Shown piece by piece: positions 1 through 6,912 of a stretch of 21,988 nucleotides of DNA. Source of the DNA: a virus; the IMG/VR virus record IMGVR_UViG_3300048588_000407, positions 1-21,988 of that record; one strand, written 5' to 3'. How positions within the stretch are numbered: the stretch's first letter is position 1; every line of letters starts with the position of its first letter. The notes below the pieces were generated by a model. The model searched no databases and was not told the DNA's origin. It saw only the letters and a program-made list of their open reading frames with translations. Position numbers and translations under genes: made by a program.

Positions 1-193
1 CGGCGGCGGCGACCGCCGCCGCGCCTTCACGCTCAAGCAACCAGCCGTCCGGGACGCCGACCGGGCGGCCGGAGCCGTCGGCGGCCTTGAAGCGACCATA
101 GGGCAGCAGGCGGAAAGCCTTGGGCGGCGTGACGCCGCCGGCCGTCAGATCGACGGAGAGGGCGGCAATGGCAAAGTCGGCGCGGCGTTTCAT
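1..193 (-). CDS. Mu I-like head maturation protease, N-terminal fragment
   Basis: Only the first 64 or so codons are in the window. The N-terminus starts MKRRADFAIAALSVDL, followed by PPKAFRLLPYGRFKAADGSGR, which matches the opening of Mu gpI-type phage proteases ('IAALS ... LLPAG.F ... DGRP'). In that family the protein cleaves the scaffold (its own C-terminal region) during procapsid maturation and sits directly before the major head protein gene. The catalytic part lies outside the window. The ATG overlaps the stop of the upstream small frame (ATGA). A 21-bp element repeated ahead of the amidase gene ends 32 bases before this start, the place where Mu has its late promoter PI. Family assignment rests on a short stretch plus synteny. 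Confidence 0.8.
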   Translation of the reverse strand, partial: MKRRADFAIAALSVDLTAGGVTPPKAFRLLPYGRFKAADGSGRPVGVPDGWLLEREGAAAVAAA

Positions 194-438
194 GCCCAGA
201 ATCCTGCCGGTTTCGGCCTGGCCGATCCGCTAAAGCGTTTTACTAATTCAGGCGCCCGAAAACCGGGGAAACCGGCTTTCCCTGCAAACCGGCCCGACCG
301 AAGCCCGCAGGACCGGCCCACCGACCCCGTTAAACCCCCGTTAAAAACCGCTGACGGAAATTTTCCGGGGGTAGATAGCCATCCGGGGCTTCCAGCGGCA
401 CACAGGGCCTGTATCGCGGCCGGCGCAAAAAGCCTCAT
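190..438 (-). CDS. Possible 82-aa ORF between F and I, doubtful
   Basis: An open frame of 82 codons overlaps the F stop (ATGA) on one side and the protease I start (ATGA) on the other, as a real operon member would. I do not recognise the product, and several things argue against it. Codon use is unlike the neighbours (ATA, CTA, TTA, GTA, AGG, GGA and GGG are common). The product is rich in Gly, Phe and Arg without a discernible fold. The stretch contains a hairpin (266-282), a 10-bp direct repeat CCCCGTTAAA (325-334, 336-345) and the putative late promoter (226-246). In Mu this place is held by gene G (about 156 aa); this frame does not resemble it. It is more likely a regulatory spacer than a gene. 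Confidence 0.3.
   Translation of the reverse strand: MRLFAPAAIQALCAAGSPGWLSTPGKFPSAVFNGGLTGSVGRSCGLRSGRFAGKAGFPGFRAPELVKRFSGSARPKPAGFWA
226..246 (-). promoter_or_regulatory. Putative late promoter/activator element, PI-like copy
   Basis: Minus-strand sequence TTAGTAAAACGCTTTAGCGG plus A. It matches 20 of 21 bases with the copy at 6874-6894. Both copies end 31-32 bases before a start codon: protease I here, the amidase there. In Mu the C-dependent late promoters PI and Plys sit at these two places. The identity of the bound activator, presumably the Mor-type protein, is inference. Confidence 0.55.
266..282 (-). terminator. Hairpin upstream of the PI-like element
   Basis: GGGAAA and TTTCCC form a perfect 6-bp inverted repeat with a 5-base loop, followed on the minus strand by CGGTTTTCGG. 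It could weakly terminate readthrough from the F operon or serve as an activator dyad upstream of the late element. The T run is short and interrupted, so a terminator role is uncertain. Confidence 0.3.
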
Positions 439-1202
439 GCCGACCCCTCCAATCCGGCCCGCGCGACCTTCTCGGCCAGCATCCGGTCCAGGTTGGCCTG
501 CCGGCCGCCGGGCGGATAGGCGAACTCGGGGTCGACGCCGGCCGGCACGCGGCTGGTCTCGCCTGTGCGCTTGTTCACGTAATCCTGGTAGCGCTCGGGC
601 GGCGCGGCGCCGACCTTGGCGCCCATGCGGTCGAGCTGGCGGCTGCCGAGCTGGATCACCCGGCACTTGCAGCCCCAAGCGCGCACCGGGTAGTGCGACT
701 GCCACCACGGATCGTCGGCGGGCAGCACCATGCCGTCCCAGGCGGCGTGCTCCTTGCGCTCGTGCGCCGATGGCGTGTGGTCGTACATGAGGTACGGCGC
801 CTCGGCCTTGGTTTCCTGGATGCGCACCCACTGCCCCTCGCTGTGCGCCTGGCGCAGGTTGGTGTCGTAGATCACCTTGAGGCGGCGCGTGCTGCCGAGC
901 TGCACTTCCTTCGCCTCGCCTGTGGCCGGATCGGTCATCACGGCGCGCCCCCACCAGCCGCGCCTGACCAGGTTCGGTTTGAGGGTTTCACGGAAGGTCT
1001 CGAAGGTGGTGCCCAGCTCGATGGCGGCATCGACCTGCTCGCGGATGTCGGCCAGCAGGTCGAGCTGCATGGCCTTGGCCACCGTGAAGGCGGCCTGGTG
1101 TTCGGCCTGCCACACGTCGCGATGGTCGAAGCCGATCTTGAAGCCTTTGCGGCGGAAGAAGGCGATCGCTTCCTCGGGCGGCAAGGAGAGCAGGCGCAGC
1201 AT
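435..1202 (-). CDS. Mu F-like phage head morphogenesis/minor head protein (gp30 type)
   Basis: 255 aa. Starts MLRLLSLPPEEAIAFFRRKG at an ATG that overlaps the portal stop (TAATG). The open frame extends much further upstream, but that part runs antiparallel through portal codons and is not the gene. The Mu F-like signature is clear: TTFETFRETLKPNLVRRGWW, then STRRLKVIYDTNLRQAHSEG, then the Trp/Cys-rich HYPVRAWGCKCRVIQL, and VDPEFAYPPG near the C-terminus. Family members sit on or next to the portal and are needed for head assembly; some of them carry extra C-terminal domains, for which this protein is too short (Mu gpF itself is over 400 aa). Cytoplasmic, virion-associated. Confidence 0.9.
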   Translation of the reverse strand: MLRLLSLPPEEAIAFFRRKGFKIGFDHRDVWQAEHQAAFTVAKAMQLDLLADIREQVDAAIELGTTFETFRETLKPNLVRRGWWGRAVMTDPATGEAKEVQLGSTRRLKVIYDTNLRQAHSEGQWVRIQETKAEAPYLMYDHTPSAHERKEHAAWDGMVLPADDPWWQSHYPVRAWGCKCRVIQLGSRQLDRMGAKVGAAPPERYQDYVNKRTGETSRVPAGVDPEFAYPPGGRQANLDRMLAEKVARAGLEGSA

Positions 1203-2752
1203 TACCGGCCGTCCTCCGGCGGCTCGGCGCGGCCGAAGATCGCGGCGGCGAACTGCGCCTGCGCCAGCGCCTCGGTCAGGGCGGCCGTGTCCATCTGCTC
1301 CAGCAGCTGCGGCAGGCGAGCCTTGAACTCCTCCAGGCTGCGACACTCGGCGGCCAGGCGCTCGATCGGGGAGACCAGCGGGGCGGTGACGTGCTCCCAG
1401 TCGGACGCCAGATCGTCGGAAAACACGTCGAATTCGTCCTGGGCCGGTGCGCCGGCCTTGAGGGCGGCGCGGGCGGGAACAACCTCCGGCGATGCGGCGG
1501 CCGGCAGCGCAAGCACCTTCTGCCCATCCTTCGGCGGCGGGATGCGCAGCTTGTCGTGCACATAGTCGGCCGGGATCTCGAAGCCGACCTTGACCAGCTT
1601 CGGCAGCGCATCGGCGTACAGCTTGAGATCCTCCGGCTCGCGCGTGTCGAAGGAGAAGCGCGGCAGGCGGCGCGGATCGCGTGCGCCCCGATTGATGGCG
1701 AGTAACGGATAAACCAGATCGCGCGACAGCGTGGCGGCGAGCTGGATGGCGTCCGACACCAGCAGGTCGTGGCGCACCTCGTTGTGCACGTTGCCGAGCG
1801 CGTTGGTGCTGCTCTTGCCGTCGGCCTGGCTGGTCAACGTGCCGCCGAGGATGGCCTTGCTCTGCGTGCGCTCGCACCAGTTGATCATGGCCTCGAAGGG
1901 GTCGTGCTGGCCCTTCGCCGCTTCCTCGAACTCGATCATCATGCCTTCGGGGATGATGCCGGCGGCGTTGTGGCCGATGCCGGAGACTGCGCGCAGCAGG
2001 GTGAGCTTCTCCTGGTCGGAGGCGCCCGACGGGTATTTGCCCAGGCGCAGCGGCAGACCGTAGATCTCCAGGAACTCGGCGAGATCCCGCACCGAGTAAT
2101 TTTTAAACAAATACGGCCAGGCCAGCACGCGGTGGAGGCCGCCGCGCGCGATGTAGCCGCTCTTCGCCCGGTGGGTGTGCAGAATCCAGCCGAAGGGGCG
2201 CAGCTCCGCGCCGTCCGGCGTGTTGTCGCGCAGGCGCAGCTCGTTGCGGTTTTCGCGGCCGGGCTGGAGCCAGCTCTGCGGCCGGTGGGTAATCGCCTTC
2301 GGCAGCCACTCGCGGCCGGAGAGCTGCCACTCCAGCTCCAGGGCGGCGAAGCCGTGGCCGATGCCGTCGAGGCAGTCGAGCAGCACGTCCTCGAAGTTCG
2401 GCACATCGAGCAGCATCTCGCGCAGCCAGGCGGCGTCGTCTTCCTCGGCCTTGCTCGGATTGCGCGGCGGCAGGATGTCCCAGTCGAGCGTCAGCAGGGC
2501 GCGCTTGCGCTTGCTCATCTCGGCATAGACGTGGCCGTCCTTTTCCTCCATGTCGAGGAAGAGGTCGTGCTGCGCGGCGATGTCGCCCTGCTCGGCATCG
2601 GCGAGGATGCGCGCCAGCTTGCCCGGCGTGAGGCCGCGCGACGGATGCGAGGCGAACTCCTGCGCCAGGTGGCCGAGGCGGGAGGTTTGCGGTTCTCTCA
2701 GGGCGGCGCGCTCGATCGGGCGGCCGAACTGGTCGAGGATCTGTTGTGCCAT
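1202..2752 (-). CDS. Mu gp29-like portal protein (DUF935)
   Basis: 516 aa, the usual size for DUF935 portal proteins. The N-terminus MAQQILDQFGRPIERAALREPQTSR and the following GLTPGKLARILADAEQGD, LFLDMEEKDGHVYAEMSKRKRALLTLDW are hallmark segments of the family, as is LEIYGLPLRLGKYPSGASDQEK near the middle. The protein forms the dodecameric ring at the head vertex through which DNA is packaged, and works with the terminase encoded just upstream. The start overlaps the terminase stop (TAATG). The C-terminal quarter is Ala/Glu-rich and variable, as expected. No frameshift or missing segment seen. Confidence 0.95.
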   Translation of the reverse strand: MAQQILDQFGRPIERAALREPQTSRLGHLAQEFASHPSRGLTPGKLARILADAEQGDIAAQHDLFLDMEEKDGHVYAEMSKRKRALLTLDWDILPPRNPSKAEEDDAAWLREMLLDVPNFEDVLLDCLDGIGHGFAALELEWQLSGREWLPKAITHRPQSWLQPGRENRNELRLRDNTPDGAELRPFGWILHTHRAKSGYIARGGLHRVLAWPYLFKNYSVRDLAEFLEIYGLPLRLGKYPSGASDQEKLTLLRAVSGIGHNAAGIIPEGMMIEFEEAAKGQHDPFEAMINWCERTQSKAILGGTLTSQADGKSSTNALGNVHNEVRHDLLVSDAIQLAATLSRDLVYPLLAINRGARDPRRLPRFSFDTREPEDLKLYADALPKLVKVGFEIPADYVHDKLRIPPPKDGQKVLALPAAASPEVVPARAALKAGAPAQDEFDVFSDDLASDWEHVTAPLVSPIERLAAECRSLEEFKARLPQLLEQMDTAALTEALAQAQFAAAIFGRAEPPEDGR

Positions 2753-4326
2753 TACCAGGCTCCTGCGGCGCCGGCCAGGGCGTCGGCGTCGATGTCGTCA
2801 TTGCCGTCGCCGTCCCAGCGTGCGGTCGAGGACGGCGCCGGCGTGTATTCGATGGGCGCCACTTCGCGCTTCATGGCGTAGTGGGCGAGAAACAGGGAGA
2901 TCGCGAAGTCGCCGTGGCGCTGCACCTTCTTGCCGTCGGCCGCCTGCGTCTTGGCGCGGCCGAGCTTCGGCACGCCGTCGATCTTCTTGATCGCGCGCAG
3001 ATCGTCGCGGCACTGATCGTCTCTCGGCAGGTTGTCGAGGGTGGCGTCTTCCAGCGCCGCCTTGAAGCGCGGCATGTTCGCCAGGTAGAAGGCGTCGGAG
3101 AGCTTCACCTGCTCGACGCGGGAATGGCCGAAGGTGTCGGCGGCGAACTCGGCGAGGTCCGCGCCGTTGCCGGTGGCGTCCATCGCGGCCGAATGGAAAC
3201 GCGGAAGGTTATCGCCGATGAACTTGACGATCTGGCGCTGCTGGGCGAAGGGGCAGTTGCCGATTTCGATCACCAGGCGCGAGCGCTCGACGAGATCGGT
3301 GCCTTCTTCAAGCACCGTAATGACAGAGAGGTCGCCGACGCGGGCGAAGTCCTGCCCGAAGCCGTGGCGGCGATTCTTGTCGAGCCTGGCCAGCTCCGGC
3401 GCCACCACCTCCCGCAGCCAGGCGTCGACCTCGGCCGCGCGCACGGGCTCGGGCAGCAGGCCGAACTCGTCCGGCCAGCGCTGGCGGATGATCGGCTGAT
3501 CTGATCCGACAGGCGCCATACGCGCCTCGACCAGGGCGAGCGGCAGGTAGACGCCGCCGCCCTTTGCCGGGACAACGTCGAGTTCCTCGGCCGCGTCGTC
3601 GCCGTAAAAGTCGCGCACGTCGGCCACCCAGGCGTCCTCGGCCTCCTGGCTCCAGGGCCTGCCCTTGCGCAGGCAGACGCGGCGGAATAGCCCGTCGGCC
3701 ACGGCATTCCCGAAGGCGATGCGATGCACGCTGCCCTTGCGCTTGCCGGCGCGGATCTCGTTGATGAGTTCGTTGAAGACGTTGTCCTCGCCGTTGTGCG
3801 TGCTGATGATGCGGACCTTGTCTCCCCACATCAGCATGGCCATCGCGGCCTTGATGAGGCCGGGTAGATCCGGCGCGAAGGCCGCCTCGTCGATGACGAT
3901 CACGCCCTGCTTGCCGCGCAGGTTCGCCGGCCGGCTGGACAGCGCGACGATACGCTTGCCCGACTTCGGGAAGTCGATGCGGTAAGTCTTGATCTCCTTG
4001 TCGCCATCGTCGAGGAAGATGCCCTCCTCGACCTCGCCGGCGGCGAGGTCGTAGGCGCGCGCCCACATGGCGCATGCCTCGATGTACTCCAGCGCCATGT
4101 CCTGCGTGGCGGAGATGTAGAAGACGTTGGAGCCGCCCTCCCCGGAGGCGATCAGAACGTCGTCGGCAGCCTCGGCCCAGGTGAGGCCGATGCGGCGGCT
4201 TTTCTCGGCAACCTTCAGCGGGGAATCGTCGGCCACCCAGCGCTGCTGGTAGCCGAGCAGCACGGGAGGCGGCGCGTCGTCCTGGAATGCCGCCGACAGC
4301 GCGGAGGCGAGCGGATTCAATTTCAC
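2752..4326 (-). CDS. Phage terminase large subunit (Mu gp28 type)
   Basis: 524 aa. The ATPase part shows a Walker A-like SRRIGLTWA (residues 43-51) and a Walker B VIVIDEAAF (142-150), followed by a coupling segment around RIISTHNGE. The C-terminal half carries the RNase H-like nuclease, with an acidic FGQDFARVGDLSV as probable first metal site and MDATGNGADLAEF further on. The enzyme drives DNA into the prohead and cuts it; in Mu-like phages packaging starts inside the integrated genome and takes along host DNA. The start codon is GTG, overlapping the small terminase stop (GTGA), so the two subunits are probably made together by translational coupling. Confidence 0.95.
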   Translation of the reverse strand: MKLNPLASALSAAFQDDAPPPVLLGYQQRWVADDSPLKVAEKSRRIGLTWAEAADDVLIASGEGGSNVFYISATQDMALEYIEACAMWARAYDLAAGEVEEGIFLDDGDKEIKTYRIDFPKSGKRIVALSSRPANLRGKQGVIVIDEAAFAPDLPGLIKAAMAMLMWGDKVRIISTHNGEDNVFNELINEIRAGKRKGSVHRIAFGNAVADGLFRRVCLRKGRPWSQEAEDAWVADVRDFYGDDAAEELDVVPAKGGGVYLPLALVEARMAPVGSDQPIIRQRWPDEFGLLPEPVRAAEVDAWLREVVAPELARLDKNRRHGFGQDFARVGDLSVITVLEEGTDLVERSRLVIEIGNCPFAQQRQIVKFIGDNLPRFHSAAMDATGNGADLAEFAADTFGHSRVEQVKLSDAFYLANMPRFKAALEDATLDNLPRDDQCRDDLRAIKKIDGVPKLGRAKTQAADGKKVQRHGDFAISLFLAHYAMKREVAPIEYTPAPSSTARWDGDGNDDIDADALAGAAGAW

Positions 4327-4862
4327 GACGCGATCCCCAGGATGCTCTTGCGGATCTCCGACACGGACGAAGCGGACAGCCCGCCCTTCTTGGCGATGCG
4401 CTCCGCCGCCTCGGCCGCCGCCTTGACCTTCGCGTTAACCTCGGTTTCCCATTTCTTCTGATTAACGGAGGCGCGCGACAGCTTGGCGATCGCCTCCGCC
4501 GCCTTGGCCAGCAGCTTGAGGCGGGCCTCCGGCTTGGCCTCCTCGGCCTCCTGCAGGGCGACCAGTACGTTGAAGGTCTCGGTCTGCACCAGGCTCATCA
4601 CGGCGGCGCTGCGCTGGTCGGCGTCGTCGGGCGCGGCGGCGGCGATCGCGCGGGCCGCCTCGGTGGATGCCTTCACGGCGGCAAGCTTCTTCTCCAGCTG
4701 CTGGCCGTAGCGGTGAATGCTCGAGCTGCTGATGCCGAATCCGCGTCTCGCCAACTCGGCCTCGAAGGCCTCGTAGCCGGAGAAGTTGCCCTCCGCGAGC
4801 GCCTGGTCGAGCCAGGCGCGCACCTCCGGGGGCAATCCGAGAACCTTGGATCTGCGCGCCAT
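4323..4862 (-). CDS. Terminase small subunit (Mu gp27 type, DUF3486)
   Basis: 179 aa. The N-terminal domain MARRSKVLGLPPEVRAWLDQALAEG, then GYEAFEAELARRGFGISSSSIHRYGQQLEK, is the typical HTH-like start of DUF3486 proteins. The rest is an Ala/Glu/Lys-rich helical region suited to oligomerisation. It is expected to recognise the packaging site and load the large subunit encoded next. The start was chosen at the ATG that overlaps the upstream stop (TGATG); upstream TTG and GTG codons would add only two residues and lack support. Confidence 0.9.
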   Translation of the reverse strand: MARRSKVLGLPPEVRAWLDQALAEGNFSGYEAFEAELARRGFGISSSSIHRYGQQLEKKLAAVKASTEAARAIAAAAPDDADQRSAAVMSLVQTETFNVLVALQEAEEAKPEARLKLLAKAAEAIAKLSRASVNQKKWETEVNAKVKAAAEAAERIAKKGGLSASSVSEIRKSILGIAS

Positions 4863-5170
4863 CACCAATACTTCGCCGGACGGGCGATGCCGGGATCGCA
4901 GTCAACCGTGTATTCGGCGACATCGACGCCATAGCGCGTCAGCTCGCCGTGCCAGCGGCCGGATGGCTCCTTGTGGATCTCGACCAGGTCTCGGTCGCCC
5001 AGGTAGTCCAGCTCGCGCCGAAGTTCCAGCGGCGTGGCGTCCGGGTAGCTCGCCTGGACGACGGAGAGCACCACGTCCTCCCAAGCGCCTATCGGCCGAG
5101 CGTTGTTGAGCGTGAGAATGATCTGCCAGCGGATGGTTTCGCGCCGGACTTTCGCAAGGTCAACCGCCAT
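4862..5170 (-). CDS. Mu gp26-like conserved phage protein, winged-helix-like
   Basis: 102 aa. The pattern AKVRRETIRWQIILTLNNARPIGAWEDVVL, LELRRELDYLGDRDLVEIHK, GELTRYGVDVAEYTVDCDPGIARPAKYW is typical of a small protein found just before the small terminase in Mu-like phages (Mu gp26 position). The 'LRRELDYL..RDLV.I....G.W...LT..G' part reads like a winged helix. Function unknown; a packaging or late regulatory role is only inferred from its place. The ATG at 5170 was chosen over one at 5182 because GGAG lies 6 bases before it; the gene overlaps the upstream one by 11 bases. Confidence 0.8.
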   Translation of the reverse strand: MAVDLAKVRRETIRWQIILTLNNARPIGAWEDVVLSVVQASYPDATPLELRRELDYLGDRDLVEIHKEPSGRWHGELTRYGVDVAEYTVDCDPGIARPAKYW

Positions 5171-5519
5171 GTTTGGCTCCATTCAGTTGCACCAGTTTGA
5201 GTTCGCTGTAGAGCGCGTCGAGCTTCGCCTCGATGACGCTCTGCCCCCGGATGTAGTCTTCGCGGCGCACGTAGTTGAGCGGAAGGTCGGCCTTGAGCGT
5301 GAGAACCTCGCGCTCGGTGTCCCGGCTGATCTTCTCCAGCTCGTTGAGGCGCTTTTCCCATTGCGCCTGGCCGGATTGGCGCAGCAGCTCCTGCGCCTTG
5401 AAGCGCTCGCCGAGACGTTTCTCGAACTGATCGAGCAGCACCTTGCCGAAGGCACCGAGAGCGCCGAAAAATGCCAGCAGCAGCACGATGAGCTGCCACA
5501 GTTCGAGCTGTACCGTCAT
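5160..5519 (-). CDS. Membrane-anchored coiled-coil protein (Mu gp25/DUF2730-like)
   Basis: 119 aa. One strong hydrophobic segment at residues about 6-24 (ELWQLIVLLLAFFGALGAF) is followed by a long charged helix (FEKRLGERFKAQELL ... WEKRLNELEKISRDTEREV) typical of a coiled coil. Size and position, between the lysis genes and the gp26-like gene, match Mu gp25 (DUF2730). A role in lysis (holin or inner-membrane spanin) is conceivable since no other holin is recognisable nearby, but the sequence does not prove it. Start ATG overlaps the upstream stop (ATGA). Confidence 0.75.
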   Translation of the reverse strand: MTVQLELWQLIVLLLAFFGALGAFGKVLLDQFEKRLGERFKAQELLRQSGQAQWEKRLNELEKISRDTEREVLTLKADLPLNYVRREDYIRGQSVIEAKLDALYSELKLVQLNGAKHGG

Positions 5520-5998
5520 GCGCCCTCCGGGGAAAATACGACCGGGTTGTCGTCCGGCACGTCCGGGTCGCCGCCCCGGCCGACAACCACGCCGGCATGC
5601 CACAGCGAGGCGCGCAGCTTCCACATGCCGTCCTCGATGCAGTGTTCGTAGAATTGCCGATGCACCGTCGCCGACCACGTGCTGTAGCCGATCTGCCGCT
5701 CCTTCATCATCTGGCAGAAGCAGTCGTGAATGAGCGAGGGGCGCATCGACGAGTCGGTGTCCCAGGTCGGGCCGCTTGCACCGTCCCAGGCATAACCCTT
5801 CATGACGTAGAGGACGCCGGCGGCGGTCAGGACAAACCAGTCATGCAGGATGTCGCGGCCCGGCCTGACCGGCGTGCGCACGACATAGTCGGCGACCAGC
5901 TGGTACTTGTAGCCGCGCTTGTAGGCGATGCGGCGCATCGAGGGCATCGCATCGATCTCCGCGATCTGCGGCATGCCGATCATGCAGACGCCCGTCAT
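5516..5998 (-). CDS. DUF1353-like phage protein
   Basis: 160 aa. The central motif KGYAWDGASGPTWDT (residues 67-81) followed by MRPSLIHDCFCQMMKE is characteristic of DUF1353-type phage proteins ('WDGAS.P ... HD..Y'). The conserved Asp and His-Asp pairs suggest an enzyme, possibly acting on the cell wall or as a peptidase, but no biochemical role is established that I can name. It sits in the lysis cassette between the exported HNH protein and a membrane protein. No signal peptide. Start ATG overlaps the upstream stop (ATGA). Confidence 0.75.
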   Translation of the reverse strand: MTGVCMIGMPQIAEIDAMPSMRRIAYKRGYKYQLVADYVVRTPVRPGRDILHDWFVLTAAGVLYVMKGYAWDGASGPTWDTDSSMRPSLIHDCFCQMMKERQIGYSTWSATVHRQFYEHCIEDGMWKLRASLWHAGVVVGRGGDPDVPDDNPVVFSPEGA

Positions 5999-6339
5999 TT
6001 GGCGTACACCTTTCGTTCCCAGCGGTCTTTGCAGACCGTGCCCGAGCACGACTTGATTGCGGAGGGCAACCACTGCAGGTTGCGCACGGCGTCGCAGCCG
6101 CCGACGGCGAGCGGGATGACGTGGTCGATGGCCCAGCCTGGGCACGATCGTTGCGGCAGGCCGGTGGCCGGACAGGGATAGCGGCTGGCAAAGGCATTCA
6201 GCACGTCGGCGCGGCGCAGGATGCGCCCCCTGGCGTCACGCTTCGGCTCGCCGCAATAGCGCGTCTCCTGCAGCGGATCTGGCGCCGCCTGGGCGCCGCA
6301 GGCGAACAGCAGGACGGCCAGCGCAAAGAGGAGCTTCAC
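5995..6339 (-). CDS. Exported HNH endonuclease-like protein
   Basis: 114 aa with a GTG start overlapping the amidase stop (GTGA). Residues 1-18 form a signal peptide (short basic start, hydrophobic core LLFALAVLLFA, AQA cleavage site before APDP). The mature part has an HNH pattern: IDHVIPLAVGG (D72, H73), NLQWL (N87) and KDRWE (K104, D105). Six cysteines in the mature region (29, 56, 66, 82, 98, 103) fit disulfides in the periplasm. Exported small nucleases of this type occur in bacteria. In a phage lysis cassette it might degrade host DNA on lysis or reduce viscosity; that role is inference. It differs from the cytoplasmic HNH proteins that normally sit beside terminases. Confidence 0.8.
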   Translation of the reverse strand: MKLLFALAVLLFACGAQAAPDPLQETRYCGEPKRDARGRILRRADVLNAFASRYPCPATGLPQRSCPGWAIDHVIPLAVGGCDAVRNLQWLPSAIKSCSGTVCKDRWERKVYAK

Positions 6340-6842
6340 GCCAGATCCTCCAGGACGCCGCCCTTCGGCGGCACCATGTCGGCGCGGAGCCAGGCCGCCA
6401 CGTCGAAACCGGGGCAGGTCTTCAGCCACTCCCACGGCTCGACCAGGCCGTCGTTGTCCCTGTCGGGCGAGAGATCGCGGTGGCCGGTGACGCGAGCGTT
6501 GGGAAAATCCTTGCGCAGCCGATCAACCAGGGCGGCCAGGCTGCTCCATAGCGCGGCGGTGTATTTGTCCGTGCCGACGACGCAGATGCCGATGGATTTG
6601 CGATTGTTGCCGACGACGTGGGCGCCGATCTCGTCGAGGTGCCGCCCGGTGGCGATGGCGCCGTTCGTATAGAGGACGAAGTGGTAGCCGATGGCGCCGA
6701 GCTGCGAATTCTGCCGCGCGCGCCACTCGCCAAGACGTTTGAAGCCGCGCGCCGCGTGCCACTGATCGATGTCGAGCGTGGAGACCCAGCGGCCGTTCGG
6801 CGTGGCCGAGCAATGAACGACGATCAGATTGATTTCCCGCAT
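6336..6842 (-). CDS. N-acetylmuramoyl-L-alanine amidase endolysin (amidase_2/T7 lysozyme type)
   Basis: 168 aa. Opens MREINLIVVHCSATPNG and contains the IGYHFVLYTNG and ARVTGHRDLSPDRD motifs of the amidase_2/PGRP fold. By analogy with T7 lysozyme, H10, H121 and C143 are the zinc ligands and Y53 the catalytic tyrosine. It cleaves the bond between N-acetylmuramic acid and L-alanine of peptidoglycan to lyse the host. There is no signal peptide, so access to the wall needs a holin. The start lacks a Shine-Dalgarno sequence and lies in a hairpin (6836-6868), while a late-promoter-like element ends 31 bases upstream. An in-frame TAG shortly upstream fixes the start. It heads the lysis and packaging operon. 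Confidence 0.95.
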   Translation of the reverse strand: MREINLIVVHCSATPNGRWVSTLDIDQWHAARGFKRLGEWRARQNSQLGAIGYHFVLYTNGAIATGRHLDEIGAHVVGNNRKSIGICVVGTDKYTAALWSSLAALVDRLRKDFPNARVTGHRDLSPDRDNDGLVEPWEWLKTCPGFDVAAWLRADMVPPKGGVLEDLA

Positions 6843-6868
6843 GCGCGTAGGCTACGCATGCGTGCGGG
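6836..6868 (-). promoter_or_regulatory. Hairpin covering the amidase start codon
   Basis: CCCGCA (6836-6841) pairs with TGCGGG (6863-6868), and CGTAG (6846-6850) with CTACG (6852-6856), with an internal bulge between. The ATG (6842-6840) is inside the structure and no purine-rich ribosome site precedes it. It could lower or delay endolysin translation. Structure is by eye. Confidence 0.4.
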
Positions 6869-6873
6869 GAGGT

Positions 6874-6894
6874 TCCGCTAAAGGGTTTTACTAA
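6874..6894 (-). promoter_or_regulatory. Putative late promoter/activator element, Plys-like copy
   Basis: Minus-strand sequence TTAGTAAAACCCTTTAGCGG plus A, matching 20 of 21 bases with 226-246 and lying 31 bases before the amidase start. It sits in the 70-base gap between an early/middle gene and the lysis operon, the site of Plys in Mu. Flanking sequence is not shared with the other copy, so the conservation is confined to the element. Confidence 0.55.
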
Positions 6895-6912
6895 CGATCG
6901 GCGACTGGAAAG

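Noticed and set aside
325-345. CCCCGTTAAA direct repeat as a CRISPR or iteron array
   Set aside because: Only two 10-bp copies one base apart, with no further units; kept only as a possible regulatory detail of the F-I spacer.
1769-2881. 370-codon plus-strand open frame opposite the portal gene
   Set aside because: The portal protein on the minus strand is unmistakable; the opposite frame is open because of high GC at third positions.
3308-4075. 255-codon minus-strand frame inside the large terminase
   Set aside because: Out of frame with the terminase and Arg/Gly-rich in the manner of a GC-driven shadow.
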